Source: Amycolatopsis thailandensis (GTDB taxonomy: Bacteria; Actinomycetota; Actinomycetes; Mycobacteriales; Pseudonocardiaceae). Taken from it: a stretch of DNA of 38,818 nt. How positions within the stretch are numbered: the stretch's first letter is position 1; each line of letters starts with the position of its first letter. The notes under the pieces are model-generated. The model saw nothing but the letters and a program-made list of their open reading frames with translations, was not told where the DNA came from and made no database searches. Below are positions 15,234 to 23,558 of the stretch, in pieces. The stretch is taken from positions 1-38,818 of the forward strand of contig NZ_NMQT01000078.1 in the NCBI RefSeq assembly GCF_002234405.1, in the 5' to 3' direction. The position numbers and the translations under genes are program-made.

Positions 15234-16487
15234 TCAATTGCCGACGATCTCGAAGATCTCCGGCTTCGCGGGCGCCTTTTCCCGGCGGCCGAGGAACCGC
15301 ATCAACGGTCCCGTGATCGCGGTGGTGACCACGGCGACCAGCACCAGGATCGTGAACCCCAACTGGTTGACCAACCCGTATTTCAACCCGATCGTGGCGA
15401 CGACGAGTTCGGTGACACCGCGGCAGTTCATCAGCGTGCCGAGCTGGATCGCCTGTCTGCCGGGCAATCCCGCCAGCCTGGCCGCGCCGCCGGCACCGAT
15501 GAACTTGGTCAGCTGGGCCACCACCAATATCCCGGCGAACAGCAGCCAATGCGAAAGATCCGCGCCCAGCAGGCCGATCGAGGTGCTCAGCCCGACCAGC
15601 GCGAAGAACAACGGGAGGAGCACGACGACGGTGAAGCCCCGCAATTGCGCGCTGATCCGCTCGACGGCGGGGCAATCGCGCGGAACCGCTGTCCCGAACA
15701 GGAAAGCGCCGAGTAACGCGTGCAGTCCGAGCAGCTGGGTCAGCACGGCGAAGCCGATCGCGCCGACGAGCAACAGCACGGTCAGCACCTTGTCGGACTC
15801 GATCCTGGTGACCAGCCTGCCGAGTATCCGGCGCACGACCAGATGCGTGAAGACCACGAGCACCACGGCCAGGATCGCCGTCATGACGACGTTCCCGTCG
15901 CCGTGCTGCCCGATGCCCACCAGGATCATGGTGAGGGTGAGCCAGGCGACGCCGTCCCCGATCGCCGCGCTGGTCAGGGAAAGCGCGCCCAGCCCGGTCC
16001 GGTCGAGGTCGAGATCGACCAGGATCCGGGCCAGTACCGGCAACGCCGTGATGGCCAGCGCGAGCGCGAAGAACAGTACGTAACCGGTTTTCGGGGCGTC
16101 CGCGCCGGCCAGTACGGACGACGCCGCGAACGCGACGCCGATCCCGGCGGCGAACGGCAGTCCCATTCCGCCCAGCACCACCGCGCCGACCAGGGACTTG
16201 CGCTCGATCCGGTCGGTGCGCAGTTCGCAGCCGAGCAGGAACATGAACACCACGAGGCCCAGCTGCGCCGCTCTGTCCAAACTGGACAGGACGTCGGCGG
16301 TGAAGAGCCATGTGCCGGCCGAAGGCCAGATCAGCCCGAGCACCGAGGGGCCGAGCAGGAGGCCGCCGACGATCTCGCCGAGCACCGGCGGCTGCCCGAT
16401 TCTGCGCAGGACCTCCCCGCAGAAATGGCTCACCAGCAGGATCGCCCCGACGGCGAGCAGGAACCGCGTGATCGGTTCGATGGCCAT
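15234..16487 (-). CDS. CPA2-family cation/proton antiporter
   Basis: 417 residues, about 12 membrane helices. Signature stretches are GQPPVLGEIVGGLLLGPSVLG in the second helix, MFLLGCELR, and SAAIGDGVAW (the acidic helix with the ion-binding Asp). It lacks the C-terminal RCK/TrkA-N domain present in long KefB-type members. Antiporters of this short type recur in actinomycete biosynthetic clusters, where a role in resistance or export is presumed. It is preceded by a strong hairpin after the PKS (16519-16559), so its expression may depend on readthrough or on a very short private promoter. 74 nt separate it from the glycosyltransferase gene. Confidence 0.9.
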   Translation of the reverse strand: MAIEPITRFLLAVGAILLVSHFCGEVLRRIGQPPVLGEIVGGLLLGPSVLGLIWPSAGTWLFTADVLSSLDRAAQLGLVVFMFLLGCELRTDRIERKSLVGAVVLGGMGLPFAAGIGVAFAASSVLAGADAPKTGYVLFFALALAITALPVLARILVDLDLDRTGLGALSLTSAAIGDGVAWLTLTMILVGIGQHGDGNVVMTAILAVVLVVFTHLVVRRILGRLVTRIESDKVLTVLLLVGAIGFAVLTQLLGLHALLGAFLFGTAVPRDCPAVERISAQLRGFTVVVLLPLFFALVGLSTSIGLLGADLSHWLLFAGILVVAQLTKFIGAGGAARLAGLPGRQAIQLGTLMNCRGVTELVVATIGLKYGLVNQLGFTILVLVAVVTTAITGPLMRFLGRREKAPAKPEIFEIVGN

Positions 16488-16518
16488 GAGCGCGCCTCTC
16501 TGGAGGAACTACGGACAC

Positions 16519-16559
16519 CGAAGGGCGTGGGCGGCCTTCGAGGCCACCCACGCCCTTCG
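16519..16559 (-). terminator. strong stem-loop after the PKS gene
   Basis: CGAAGGGCGTGGG pairs with CCCACGCCCTTCG, and inside it GGCC pairs with GGCC around TTCGA: 18 pairs with one mismatch. It begins 10 nt past the PKS stop. No U-tract follows, but position and strength suggest a transcript end or attenuator. Confidence 0.7.
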
Positions 16560-16569
16560 ACTGAGGAGA

Positions 16570-19500
16570 TCAGGCCGCTTCGGCCTGGTTTTCGCCCGCC
16601 TCGGCCAGTTCGGCGAGGCCGGTGTGGACGTGGTCGGACATCGCAGCCACGGTGGGCCTGGCCCACAGGATGGTCGGCGGGAGGTCCAGCCCGTAGCGCC
16701 GCTGCAACCGCACCCGCAGCGCCACCGTCATCACCGAGTCGACACCGAGTTCGACCAGCGGCCGCTTCAGCTCGATGTCACCCGCCTCCAGGTTCAGCTC
16801 CGCCGCGACCTGTTCGCGGACGTCGCTGGTGACCTTTTCGCGAGTCTCCTCTTCGGACAGGTTCGCGAAGTCGACGCTGAACCCGTTGCCCGCGTTTCCT
16901 TCGGTGCTCTCGTCGACCACCGTGAGTTCGCGGAACATCGGCAGCTTCCGCTGGTGCGGCGGCGTCGGCAGCACCCGAAGCACCGCCTGGTAGTCGGACG
17001 AGAACCGGTCGCCGAACGCCCACGCCCGGAACGCCTCCGCCGCGGAAACGGCTTCCAGGCCACGAGAGTTCGCTTCGAGCATCGTCGTCGCGATGTCCTG
17101 CGACAGACCGACACCGCGCCACGCCGTCCAGCCGAGGCTGATGGTGTCGTTGGTGCCGCCGGAGTTGCGGTGCGTGGCCAGCGCGTCGAGGAACGAGTTG
17201 GCCGCCGCGTAGCTCGCCTGCCCGGAAAGGCGGGCGAACTGACCGCACGAGGAGAACAGGACGAAGAAGTCGAGCGACCCCGCCGGGAACAGCCGGTGCA
17301 GCACCAGCGCACCCCCGACCTTCGGCGCGAACACGTCGCGCAGCCCTTCCTGGTCGACCTTGTCCACCAGCGCGTCGTTGACCACACCGGCGGCGTGGAT
17401 GACACCGGTCACCGGCGGGAGGCCCAGCGCGCCCGGCTCCAGCGCCGACGCGACCGCGTCCTCGTCGGTGATGTCGAGCGCCAGCACGCCGACCGTGACG
17501 CCCAGCGCTTCGAGCCCGAGGACGCTGTCGATCTGGTGCCGCACGTCCGGGTCGGTCACCGAAGGCCATTCCTTGCGCGGCGGCAGGCCACGGCGGCCCG
17601 CCAGCAGCAGGCGGCGGGCGCCGCGGTCGACCAGCCAGCGAGCGACCTCGAGCCCCAGCCCGCCGAGACCACCGGTGATCAGCACCGTGCCCGAAGGCGA
17701 GCAGTGCAGCGGGGAACCGTCCGCGCTGCGGGTGATCTGGCTCAACCGGGCCACTTCCGCACCCGCGCCGGTCAGCGAGATGACGTCCTCGTCACCGGCC
17801 GGGCCGCGGAAGACCTCGATCAGCCGCGCACCGAGGTCCGGCGCCGCGGGGTGCTCGACGTCGATCGTGCCGCCCCACAGTTCCGGGTGCTCTCCGGCGA
17901 TGACGCGGCCGACACCCCACAACGGGCCGTGCGCGACGGAACGTTCGTCGGCGCCCTGGCGGACGGAGCCGGTCAGCGCCCAGATCCGCTGGGCCGCGAC
18001 CTCGCCCTTCGACGTCGACCGCAGTTCCGCGATCCGCTGCGCGGTGCGGACGAGCGACCACGTCGCGCGTTCGGTCGCGTCCTCCAGGCGCTCGCCTTCC
18101 GCCGCCAGCGAAGGCGCGACGACGACCGCGCCCGGGTTCGCGAACAGTCCGGCCGTGAGGTCGAGCGGTTCGCCGTCGGCGGCGACCTCGACCGCGGTGG
18201 CCGTGACCCCCGCGGCGGTGAACTGCTCCACCAGCGTGCCGGTGGTGGCGGGCGAGCCGACCACGACGATCTGGTCGAGGTCCGAGGCCAGGGTGGCCTC
18301 GGGAAGCTCGTGCCAGGTGATCTCGTGCACCAGGTCGCGCGGCAGGACCGCGGTGCCCAGGTGCTCGACGGCCGCGAACTTCAGGCCGATGACCTCGCTG
18401 ATGATGTCGCCGTCCTCATTGGCGACCAGCACGTCGACGGTGTCTTCCGGCGACTTCGGCGAACGCGTGGCGTGCACGATGATCCGCGCGGGCGGCTCGC
18501 CCTTCCACGCCACCTTCTCGATGCCGCGCGACATCCACAGCACGGTGGCGTGGCCGGGCGAGACCACCATCGCGCTGATCGTGAGCGCGGCGTCGATCAC
18601 GTGCGCCCAGCTGGTGGCCAGCTTCGCGGGCGGCGCGACGCAGTCCATCAGCGCGAGCTGCTCGACGTCGTCGTAGTACAGCTCGCTCATGTCCCACGGG
18701 AACGCGTAGCCCTCGACACCCATCCGGCCGAACATCTCGTCGGCCTTGGTGAGCGAACCGGACGGCAGGCGGTCGCGGATCGTGGCGAAGTCGATCCGGC
18801 CCTCCGGCGCCTTCGCGCCGGTGTCGATCGTCGCGGTGGTGTGCGTGATCCACTCGTCGTCCTCGGCGCTGGTGTCGTCCGCGATCCGGGTGGCCAGCGC
18901 GAGCGACCGGCCCTCCTTGACGATCTGGACGATCCGGGCGGGCTGCACGGCGAGCGGGGTGCGCAGCACGATGTCGGTCAGCGCCGGCGCGATCTCTTCC
19001 TCCGCCGCGAGGGCGAACGTGTTGATGATCGACGCCGCCGGGGTGACCTCCACGCCGACCAGGCCGTGGCTCTGCGGGTACGGACGGCTGTCCATGTCGA
19101 GCCGGGTCTGCCAGACCTGCCGGGACGGGGCGCCGGACACGGTCATCCGGCCGCCCAGCAGGCTGTGGCTCTCCGGGTCGTGCCCGCTGCCGAGACCCGC
19201 CGAACCGGCGTTCTCGGGGAAGATCCAATAAGGACGGTGCTGCCACGCGGCCGCCGGGATGCCCAGCAGCTCACCCTCCGGGAAGTCGCGCGTCCAGTCG
19301 ATCTCGACGCCCTGGACGTGCAGCTTGGCGAGGTTGTGCAGCAGGGTGCCGACCTCGTCGGTGTCGCGCCGCAAGGTGGCGCAGCCCGCGAGGTCGTCGA
19401 TGCCGAGGCTCTCGGCGGTCTCGATGATGGAGTGCGAGACGACCGGATGCGACGAGATCTCGACGAACACCCGGTGCCCGTCCTCGAACGCGGCCGTGAC

Positions 19501-21861
19501 CGCTTCGGCGAAGCGGACGGGGTTGCGCAGGTTGCCGGCCCAGTAGTCGCCGTCGCGGGCGTCACCGGAGCGCGGGTCGGTCAGCGCGGTGCTGTAGAGG
19601 CTGACCGAAGGCGTCCGCGGGTTGAGCTGCCGGGCCGCGGCCGCGACCTCTTCGAGCACCGCGTCCACGTGGGTGCTGTGGAAGGCGATGTCGGTGTCGA
19701 CGACCCGCATGTCGATGCCCTCTTCACGCCAGCGCGTGACGAGTTCCGCGATCGCGCCCTTGTCGCCGGAGACGACTGTCGACGTCGGGCTGGCGGAGAT
19801 CGCCGCGACGAGGTCGGGGCGGTCACCCAGCTTGGCTTGGACGTCGGCGAAGGACAGGCTCGCCAGCACCATGCCGCCGTCACCCTCCAGCCGTTGCAGC
19901 GCGGCCGCGCGGCGGCAGGCGAAGCGGGCGGCTTCGAGCACGTCGAGCGTCCCGGCGGCCACCGCGGCGGCGATCTCGCCGACCGAATGCCCGATGATCG
20001 CGCCCGGCTTGACACCCCGGCTGCGCCACACCTCGGCGAGACCGACCTGCATGGCGAAGGTCAGCGCCTGGACGTGCGCGGCGGTCCAGGGACCGCCGTC
20101 GAGGATCGCTTCGCGCGGCGTCCAGCCGAGTTCCTCCTGGTACACCCCCGCCAGCGAGTCGATCGTGGCGGCGAATCCGGTGTGCTCGGCGAGCAGCTGG
20201 CGGCCCATGCCGGACCACTGTGAACCGTGCCCGGAGAAGACCCACACCGCGCCGTCACTCTGCTCGCCCGCCCGGGCCAGCAGGATGCCCGGAGCGGGTT
20301 CGTCGACGGCGATCGCGCGGAGCCGCTCGGCCAGCTGCCTGGTGGAGGCGGCGATGACCGTGCCCCGCTGTGGAAGGTGCGAACGCCGCTGCGAAAGCGT
20401 GTACCCGATCGACGAAAGGGACGCCCCGGGGTTCGCGTCGATCCAGTCCGCGACCGAACCGGCCAGCCCGCGAAGACCCGCCTCCGACATGGCGGAGATC
20501 GGGAAGACCTTCCGCGTGCCGTCGTCGCCGTCCTTGCGTGCCTGGGTTTCCGCCGCCACGGGGCCCTCTTCGAGGACGACGTGGGCGATGGTGCCGCCGA
20601 CGCCGTAGCTGGAGACACCGGCACGGCGCGTGGCGCCGCCCGCCGGCCACGGGGTGTTCTCGCCGACCAGTTTCAGGCCGGAGTCCGGAGCCGAGATGGC
20701 GTCGTTGGGCTCGGTGTGCAGGCTCGGCGGGATCTGCTCGTTGCGCAGCGCCAGCACGGTCTTGATCACCCCGGTGATGCCGGAACCGCCCTCGACGTGC
20801 CCGATGTTGGGCTTCACCGAGCCGACCAGGCAGGGGTTCTCCGCCGACCGCACGGCACCGATGACGGCGGCGAGCGCCTCCACCTCTTCACCGTCACCGG
20901 TCGGGGTGCCGGTGCCGTGCGCCTCGATGTAGTCCACAGTGGACGGATCGACACCCGCCCGCTGGTAGACCTCGCGCAGCATCTGGGCCTGCGCGTCGGC
21001 GTTCGGCGCCATCATGCCCTCGGAGCGGCCGTCCTGGAAGACGCCGCTGCCGCGGATCACGGCCTGGATCGGGTCGCCGTCGCGGACCGCCTCCGAAAGA
21101 AGCTTCAGCACGATGACGCCGGCGCCCTCACCGCGGCCGTAGCCGTCGGCGTTCTTGTCGAAGGCCTTGCTGGTGCCGTCCGGCGACATCGCGCCCGCGC
21201 CTTCCAGCGCGACGTTCAGCGCCGGGGTGGCCATGATGTTGACGCCACCGACGAGCGCGATGGACGTCTCGCCGGCACGCAGGCTCTGCGCCGCGATGTG
21301 CAGGGCCGTCAGCGAGCCCGCGCAGGCGGTGTCGACGGCCATACTCGGGCCGCGGACGTCGAGGAAGTAGGAAACGCGGTTCGCGATCCCGTAGAACGTC
21401 GTGCCGTTGACCGCGTACGCGCCGGTGAGGGGGATGTCCTCCAGCAGGCGGCGGCCGTAGTCGTTCGAGTTCGCGGCGACGAACACCCCGGCGTCGGAGT
21501 CGCGCAGCGAAAGCGGCGGGACACCCGCGTCCGCCAGCGCCTCCCAGGCCAGTTCGAGGATGAATCGCTGCTGGGGGTCGAGGAAGTCCGCCTCACGCGG
21601 GGAAATGCCGAAGAAGTCGGCATCGAATCCCTCGATGTCGTCGAGGAAGGAACCACGGATCGTGGTCCCCCTCAGGATGGCCGTGGCCTGGGGACTGCCC
21701 GCGGCGTAAGCCTTCCACCGCTTCTCGGGCATGTCGCTGACGGTGCTCTTGCCATCTGCGAGGAATTCCCAGAATTTCTCCGGTGAGTCGAGGTCTGGAG
21801 CGAACCTGCAACTCATTCCGATGATCGCAATGGCTTCGTCGGGTGCTTTGTACTCGCTCAA
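16570..21861 (-). CDS. iterative type I polyketide synthase (6-methylsalicylate / naphthoate synthase type)
   Basis: 1763 residues from the TTG at 21861. Domains: KS (about 8-435; Cys180 in VDTACAGSL, His315, His355), AT (about 540-830; Ser626 in GHSVGE, malonyl-type AFH at 726-728), DH/thioester-hydrolase-like hotdog (about 895-1170; His932 in HGLVGVEVTP, Asp1090), KR (about 1390-1580; GGLGGLG loop, Ser1537-Ser1538, Tyr1551), ACP (1680-1750; Ser1709 in LGVDSV). There is no thioesterase and no methyltransferase domain. DTACAGS in place of DTACSSS is, as I recall, shared by bacterial ChlB1/NcsB-type enzymes. The KR predicts a reduced aromatic acid (6-methylsalicylate or a naphthoate) rather than orsellinate. 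The TTG is preceded by GAGGAG and by an operator-like word; an in-frame ATG at 22080 would add 73 non-family residues. Confidence 0.95.
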   Translation of the reverse strand: MSEYKAPDEAIAIIGMSCRFAPDLDSPEKFWEFLADGKSTVSDMPEKRWKAYAAGSPQATAILRGTTIRGSFLDDIEGFDADFFGISPREADFLDPQQRFILELAWEALADAGVPPLSLRDSDAGVFVAANSNDYGRRLLEDIPLTGAYAVNGTTFYGIANRVSYFLDVRGPSMAVDTACAGSLTALHIAAQSLRAGETSIALVGGVNIMATPALNVALEGAGAMSPDGTSKAFDKNADGYGRGEGAGVIVLKLLSEAVRDGDPIQAVIRGSGVFQDGRSEGMMAPNADAQAQMLREVYQRAGVDPSTVDYIEAHGTGTPTGDGEEVEALAAVIGAVRSAENPCLVGSVKPNIGHVEGGSGITGVIKTVLALRNEQIPPSLHTEPNDAISAPDSGLKLVGENTPWPAGGATRRAGVSSYGVGGTIAHVVLEEGPVAAETQARKDGDDGTRKVFPISAMSEAGLRGLAGSVADWIDANPGASLSSIGYTLSQRRSHLPQRGTVIAASTRQLAERLRAIAVDEPAPGILLARAGEQSDGAVWVFSGHGSQWSGMGRQLLAEHTGFAATIDSLAGVYQEELGWTPREAILDGGPWTAAHVQALTFAMQVGLAEVWRSRGVKPGAIIGHSVGEIAAAVAAGTLDVLEAARFACRRAAALQRLEGDGGMVLASLSFADVQAKLGDRPDLVAAISASPTSTVVSGDKGAIAELVTRWREEGIDMRVVDTDIAFHSTHVDAVLEEVAAAARQLNPRTPSVSLYSTALTDPRSGDARDGDYWAGNLRNPVRFAEAVTAAFEDGHRVFVEISSHPVVSHSIIETAESLGIDDLAGCATLRRDTDEVGTLLHNLAKLHVQGVEIDWTRDFPEGELLGIPAAAWQHRPYWIFPENAGSAGLGSGHDPESHSLLGGRMTVSGAPSRQVWQTRLDMDSRPYPQSHGLVGVEVTPAASIINTFALAAEEEIAPALTDIVLRTPLAVQPARIVQIVKEGRSLALATRIADDTSAEDDEWITHTTATIDTGAKAPEGRIDFATIRDRLPSGSLTKADEMFGRMGVEGYAFPWDMSELYYDDVEQLALMDCVAPPAKLATSWAHVIDAALTISAMVVSPGHATVLWMSRGIEKVAWKGEPPARIIVHATRSPKSPEDTVDVLVANEDGDIISEVIGLKFAAVEHLGTAVLPRDLVHEITWHELPEATLASDLDQIVVVGSPATTGTLVEQFTAAGVTATAVEVAADGEPLDLTAGLFANPGAVVVAPSLAAEGERLEDATERATWSLVRTAQRIAELRSTSKGEVAAQRIWALTGSVRQGADERSVAHGPLWGVGRVIAGEHPELWGGTIDVEHPAAPDLGARLIEVFRGPAGDEDVISLTGAGAEVARLSQITRSADGSPLHCSPSGTVLITGGLGGLGLEVARWLVDRGARRLLLAGRRGLPPRKEWPSVTDPDVRHQIDSVLGLEALGVTVGVLALDITDEDAVASALEPGALGLPPVTGVIHAAGVVNDALVDKVDQEGLRDVFAPKVGGALVLHRLFPAGSLDFFVLFSSCGQFARLSGQASYAAANSFLDALATHRNSGGTNDTISLGWTAWRGVGLSQDIATTMLEANSRGLEAVSAAEAFRAWAFGDRFSSDYQAVLRVLPTPPHQRKLPMFRELTVVDESTEGNAGNGFSVDFANLSEEETREKVTSDVREQVAAELNLEAGDIELKRPLVELGVDSVMTVALRVRLQRRYGLDLPPTILWARPTVAAMSDHVHTGLAELAEAGENQAEAA

Positions 21862-21883
21862 GTCCTCGCTCCTCGAATAGGTC

Positions 21884-21894
21884 GCCCGATCGGA
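21884..21894 (-). promoter_or_regulatory. operator-like element upstream of the PKS
   Basis: TCCGATCGGGC on the minus strand, preceded by GTC, 22 nt before the TTG start. The identical 11-mer in the same relative orientation stands 19 nt before the divergent ligase start. Its core CCGATCGG is a palindrome. Confidence 0.5.
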
Positions 21895-22048
21895 GACAAC
21901 ACACAATTCCGGCGCGTCTATGTAGGGGAAAGCTTCGGCCCTGACAACCGTCTTCGGCATCTCCTCGACTGCTTGCGCGTGATCCTCGAGCGATCCCCGA
22001 GTGCGAGCGCAAGGTTCGAGACGCTCCCGCTCGCGGCCCGTGGGAGTG

Positions 22049-22059
22049 TCCGATCGGGC
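22049..22059 (+). promoter_or_regulatory. operator-like element upstream of the ligase-like gene
   Basis: TCCGATCGGGC, preceded by GTG, 19 nt before the ATG at 22079. It is the mate of 21884-21894; both are followed by a CCWWW-like word and CGAGGAG. Confidence 0.5.
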
Positions 22060-22078
22060 CCCATAGCGAGGAGGAGTC

Positions 22079-23467
22079 ATGCCGGCATCAGCGGGTCGGT
22101 CGACCGGGACGGGAGTCGTGCGGTGGCCGAGAAGTGTCGCGGACCGCTATTTCGCCGAGGGCTGCTGGGAAGGCCGGTCGCTGGGGACGCAGCTGACCGC
22201 AGCCGCACGCAAGTACCCGGACGAGGTCTGTCTTGTCGACGGGGAGACGCGGCTGACCTTCGGTGAGCTGCTGGCGAAGGCCGACGGCGCGGCGATCCGG
22301 ATGAGCGCGGCGGGTATCGGCGCCGACGACCGGGTCGTCATCCGGTTGCCGAACTGCTGGGAGTTCGTCGTCACCACGGTCGCCTGTCTACGGCTCGGCG
22401 CCGTCCCGGTGTGGACGGTGCCGCGGCTCGGCGAGCACGAGCTCAGGGGCATCCTCGCCAAAGCGGAGGCGAGCGCGATCATCGTTCCGGATGTCCACAA
22501 AGGATTCGACCATCAGGCGCTCGCCCGCGAAGTCCTGCCGGACGGACTCGTGTTCGTGATGGGCGAGGACGTCCATCCGGGCAACATCGACCTCCGGGCG
22601 CTGTTCGTCGCGGACGAACCCGCCGAAGTCTCGCGAGCACTCGACGCGGCCGCCCCGAACGGCGACGCCGTCGCGACCTTCCTGCTCTCCGGCGGGACGA
22701 TCGGCGGGCCGAAGCTGATTCCGCGCAGCGGCAACGACTTGAGCTACATGATCAAGACCGCTTCGGAGATCTGCCGGTTCGGTCCGGGCACCTCGTATCT
22801 GGCGGTACTGCCGCTGGGGCAAGGAGCCGGCACCGGGCCGGGGTTCCTGGGCGCGCTGCTGTCCGGTGGCCGGGTCGTCATCGCGCCGTCCTCCGCCCCG
22901 CACCAGGCGTTGCCGCTGATCGAACGCGAGCGGATCACCGCGACGTCCGCGGTGCCGGCGATCCTGCGTCGCTGGATCGAGTACCTGGACTCGGAACCGG
23001 GGATCGATCTGTCGACTTTGGAGATGATCCAGATCGGCTCGGCCGAGCTCTATCCGTCGCTGGCGGCGCGAGTCCGGCCGAAGCTCGGCTGTACGTTGCA
23101 GCAGGTCTTCGAAGTGGGTGAAGGACTTCTGTGCCTGACAAGGCTCGACGATCCGGACGAGCTGATCCTGCACACCCGGGGAAAGCCGATCTCGCCGCAT
23201 GACGAGCTCCGCCTCGTCGACGACGAAGGTTCGCCGGTGGCCCCGGGCGAGCCGGGCATCCTGCTGGTCCGCGGCCCGTACACGGCTCGCGGCTATTACC
23301 GATCCCCCGAGCTGAACGCGCGATCGTTCGCCGACGGCTGGTATGACACCGGCGAAATCGTCCGGCTGACGCCCGAGGGCTACCTCGTGGTTTCCGAGCG
23401 AGAGAAGAAGGCGCTGCGAGCGAACATCGCTTCACACCTTGAGGTCCGGCTCCCCGACGCCGCCTGA
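22079..23467 (+). CDS. truncated aryl-AMP-ligase-like protein (DhbE/EntE family)
   Basis: 462 residues against about 540 in DhbE/EntE. The N-terminal half is typical (WPRSVADRYFAEGCWEG, FLLSGGTIGGPKLIPR as core A3). Beyond that, several key sites differ: the A4 region has LAVLPLGQGAG where dihydroxybenzoate ligases carry a His-Asn pair, A5 is VGEG, A7 is YDTGE rather than TGD, and the chain ends at about the A8 hinge (VVSEREKKALRANIASHL). The whole C-terminal subdomain with the A10 lysine is absent, and only 91 nt separate it from the next gene, so it is not a simple frameshift. It starts at ATG 22079 with GAGGAGG upstream, divergent from the PKS. It may bind or transfer the aryl acid without normal adenylation, or be decayed. 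Confidence 0.85.
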   Translation: MPASAGRSTGTGVVRWPRSVADRYFAEGCWEGRSLGTQLTAAARKYPDEVCLVDGETRLTFGELLAKADGAAIRMSAAGIGADDRVVIRLPNCWEFVVTTVACLRLGAVPVWTVPRLGEHELRGILAKAEASAIIVPDVHKGFDHQALAREVLPDGLVFVMGEDVHPGNIDLRALFVADEPAEVSRALDAAAPNGDAVATFLLSGGTIGGPKLIPRSGNDLSYMIKTASEICRFGPGTSYLAVLPLGQGAGTGPGFLGALLSGGRVVIAPSSAPHQALPLIERERITATSAVPAILRRWIEYLDSEPGIDLSTLEMIQIGSAELYPSLAARVRPKLGCTLQQVFEVGEGLLCLTRLDDPDELILHTRGKPISPHDELRLVDDEGSPVAPGEPGILLVRGPYTARGYYRSPELNARSFADGWYDTGEIVRLTPEGYLVVSEREKKALRANIASHLEVRLPDAA

Positions 23468-23558
23468 ACCCGCAATCGGGAAGAGGCCGGACGCCCTCGA
23501 AGACGATTACCGTCATTGCCGAGGGAAGGGCCGTTCCCCGGACCGGAGGTCGCATTCC

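Noticed and set aside
16198..20223. Very long plus-strand open frame of about 1341 codons opposite the PKS
   Set aside because: It is rich in Arg, Asp, Gly and Val, has no domain signature, and mirrors the real PKS codons; a GC-bias shadow.
21862..22080. ATG at 22080 as PKS start, overlapping the ligase ATG on the other strand
   Set aside because: The extra 73 residues have no KS-like character, and the TTG at 21861 has GAGGAG upstream and a start (SEYKAPDEAIAIIGMSCRF) that fits the family.
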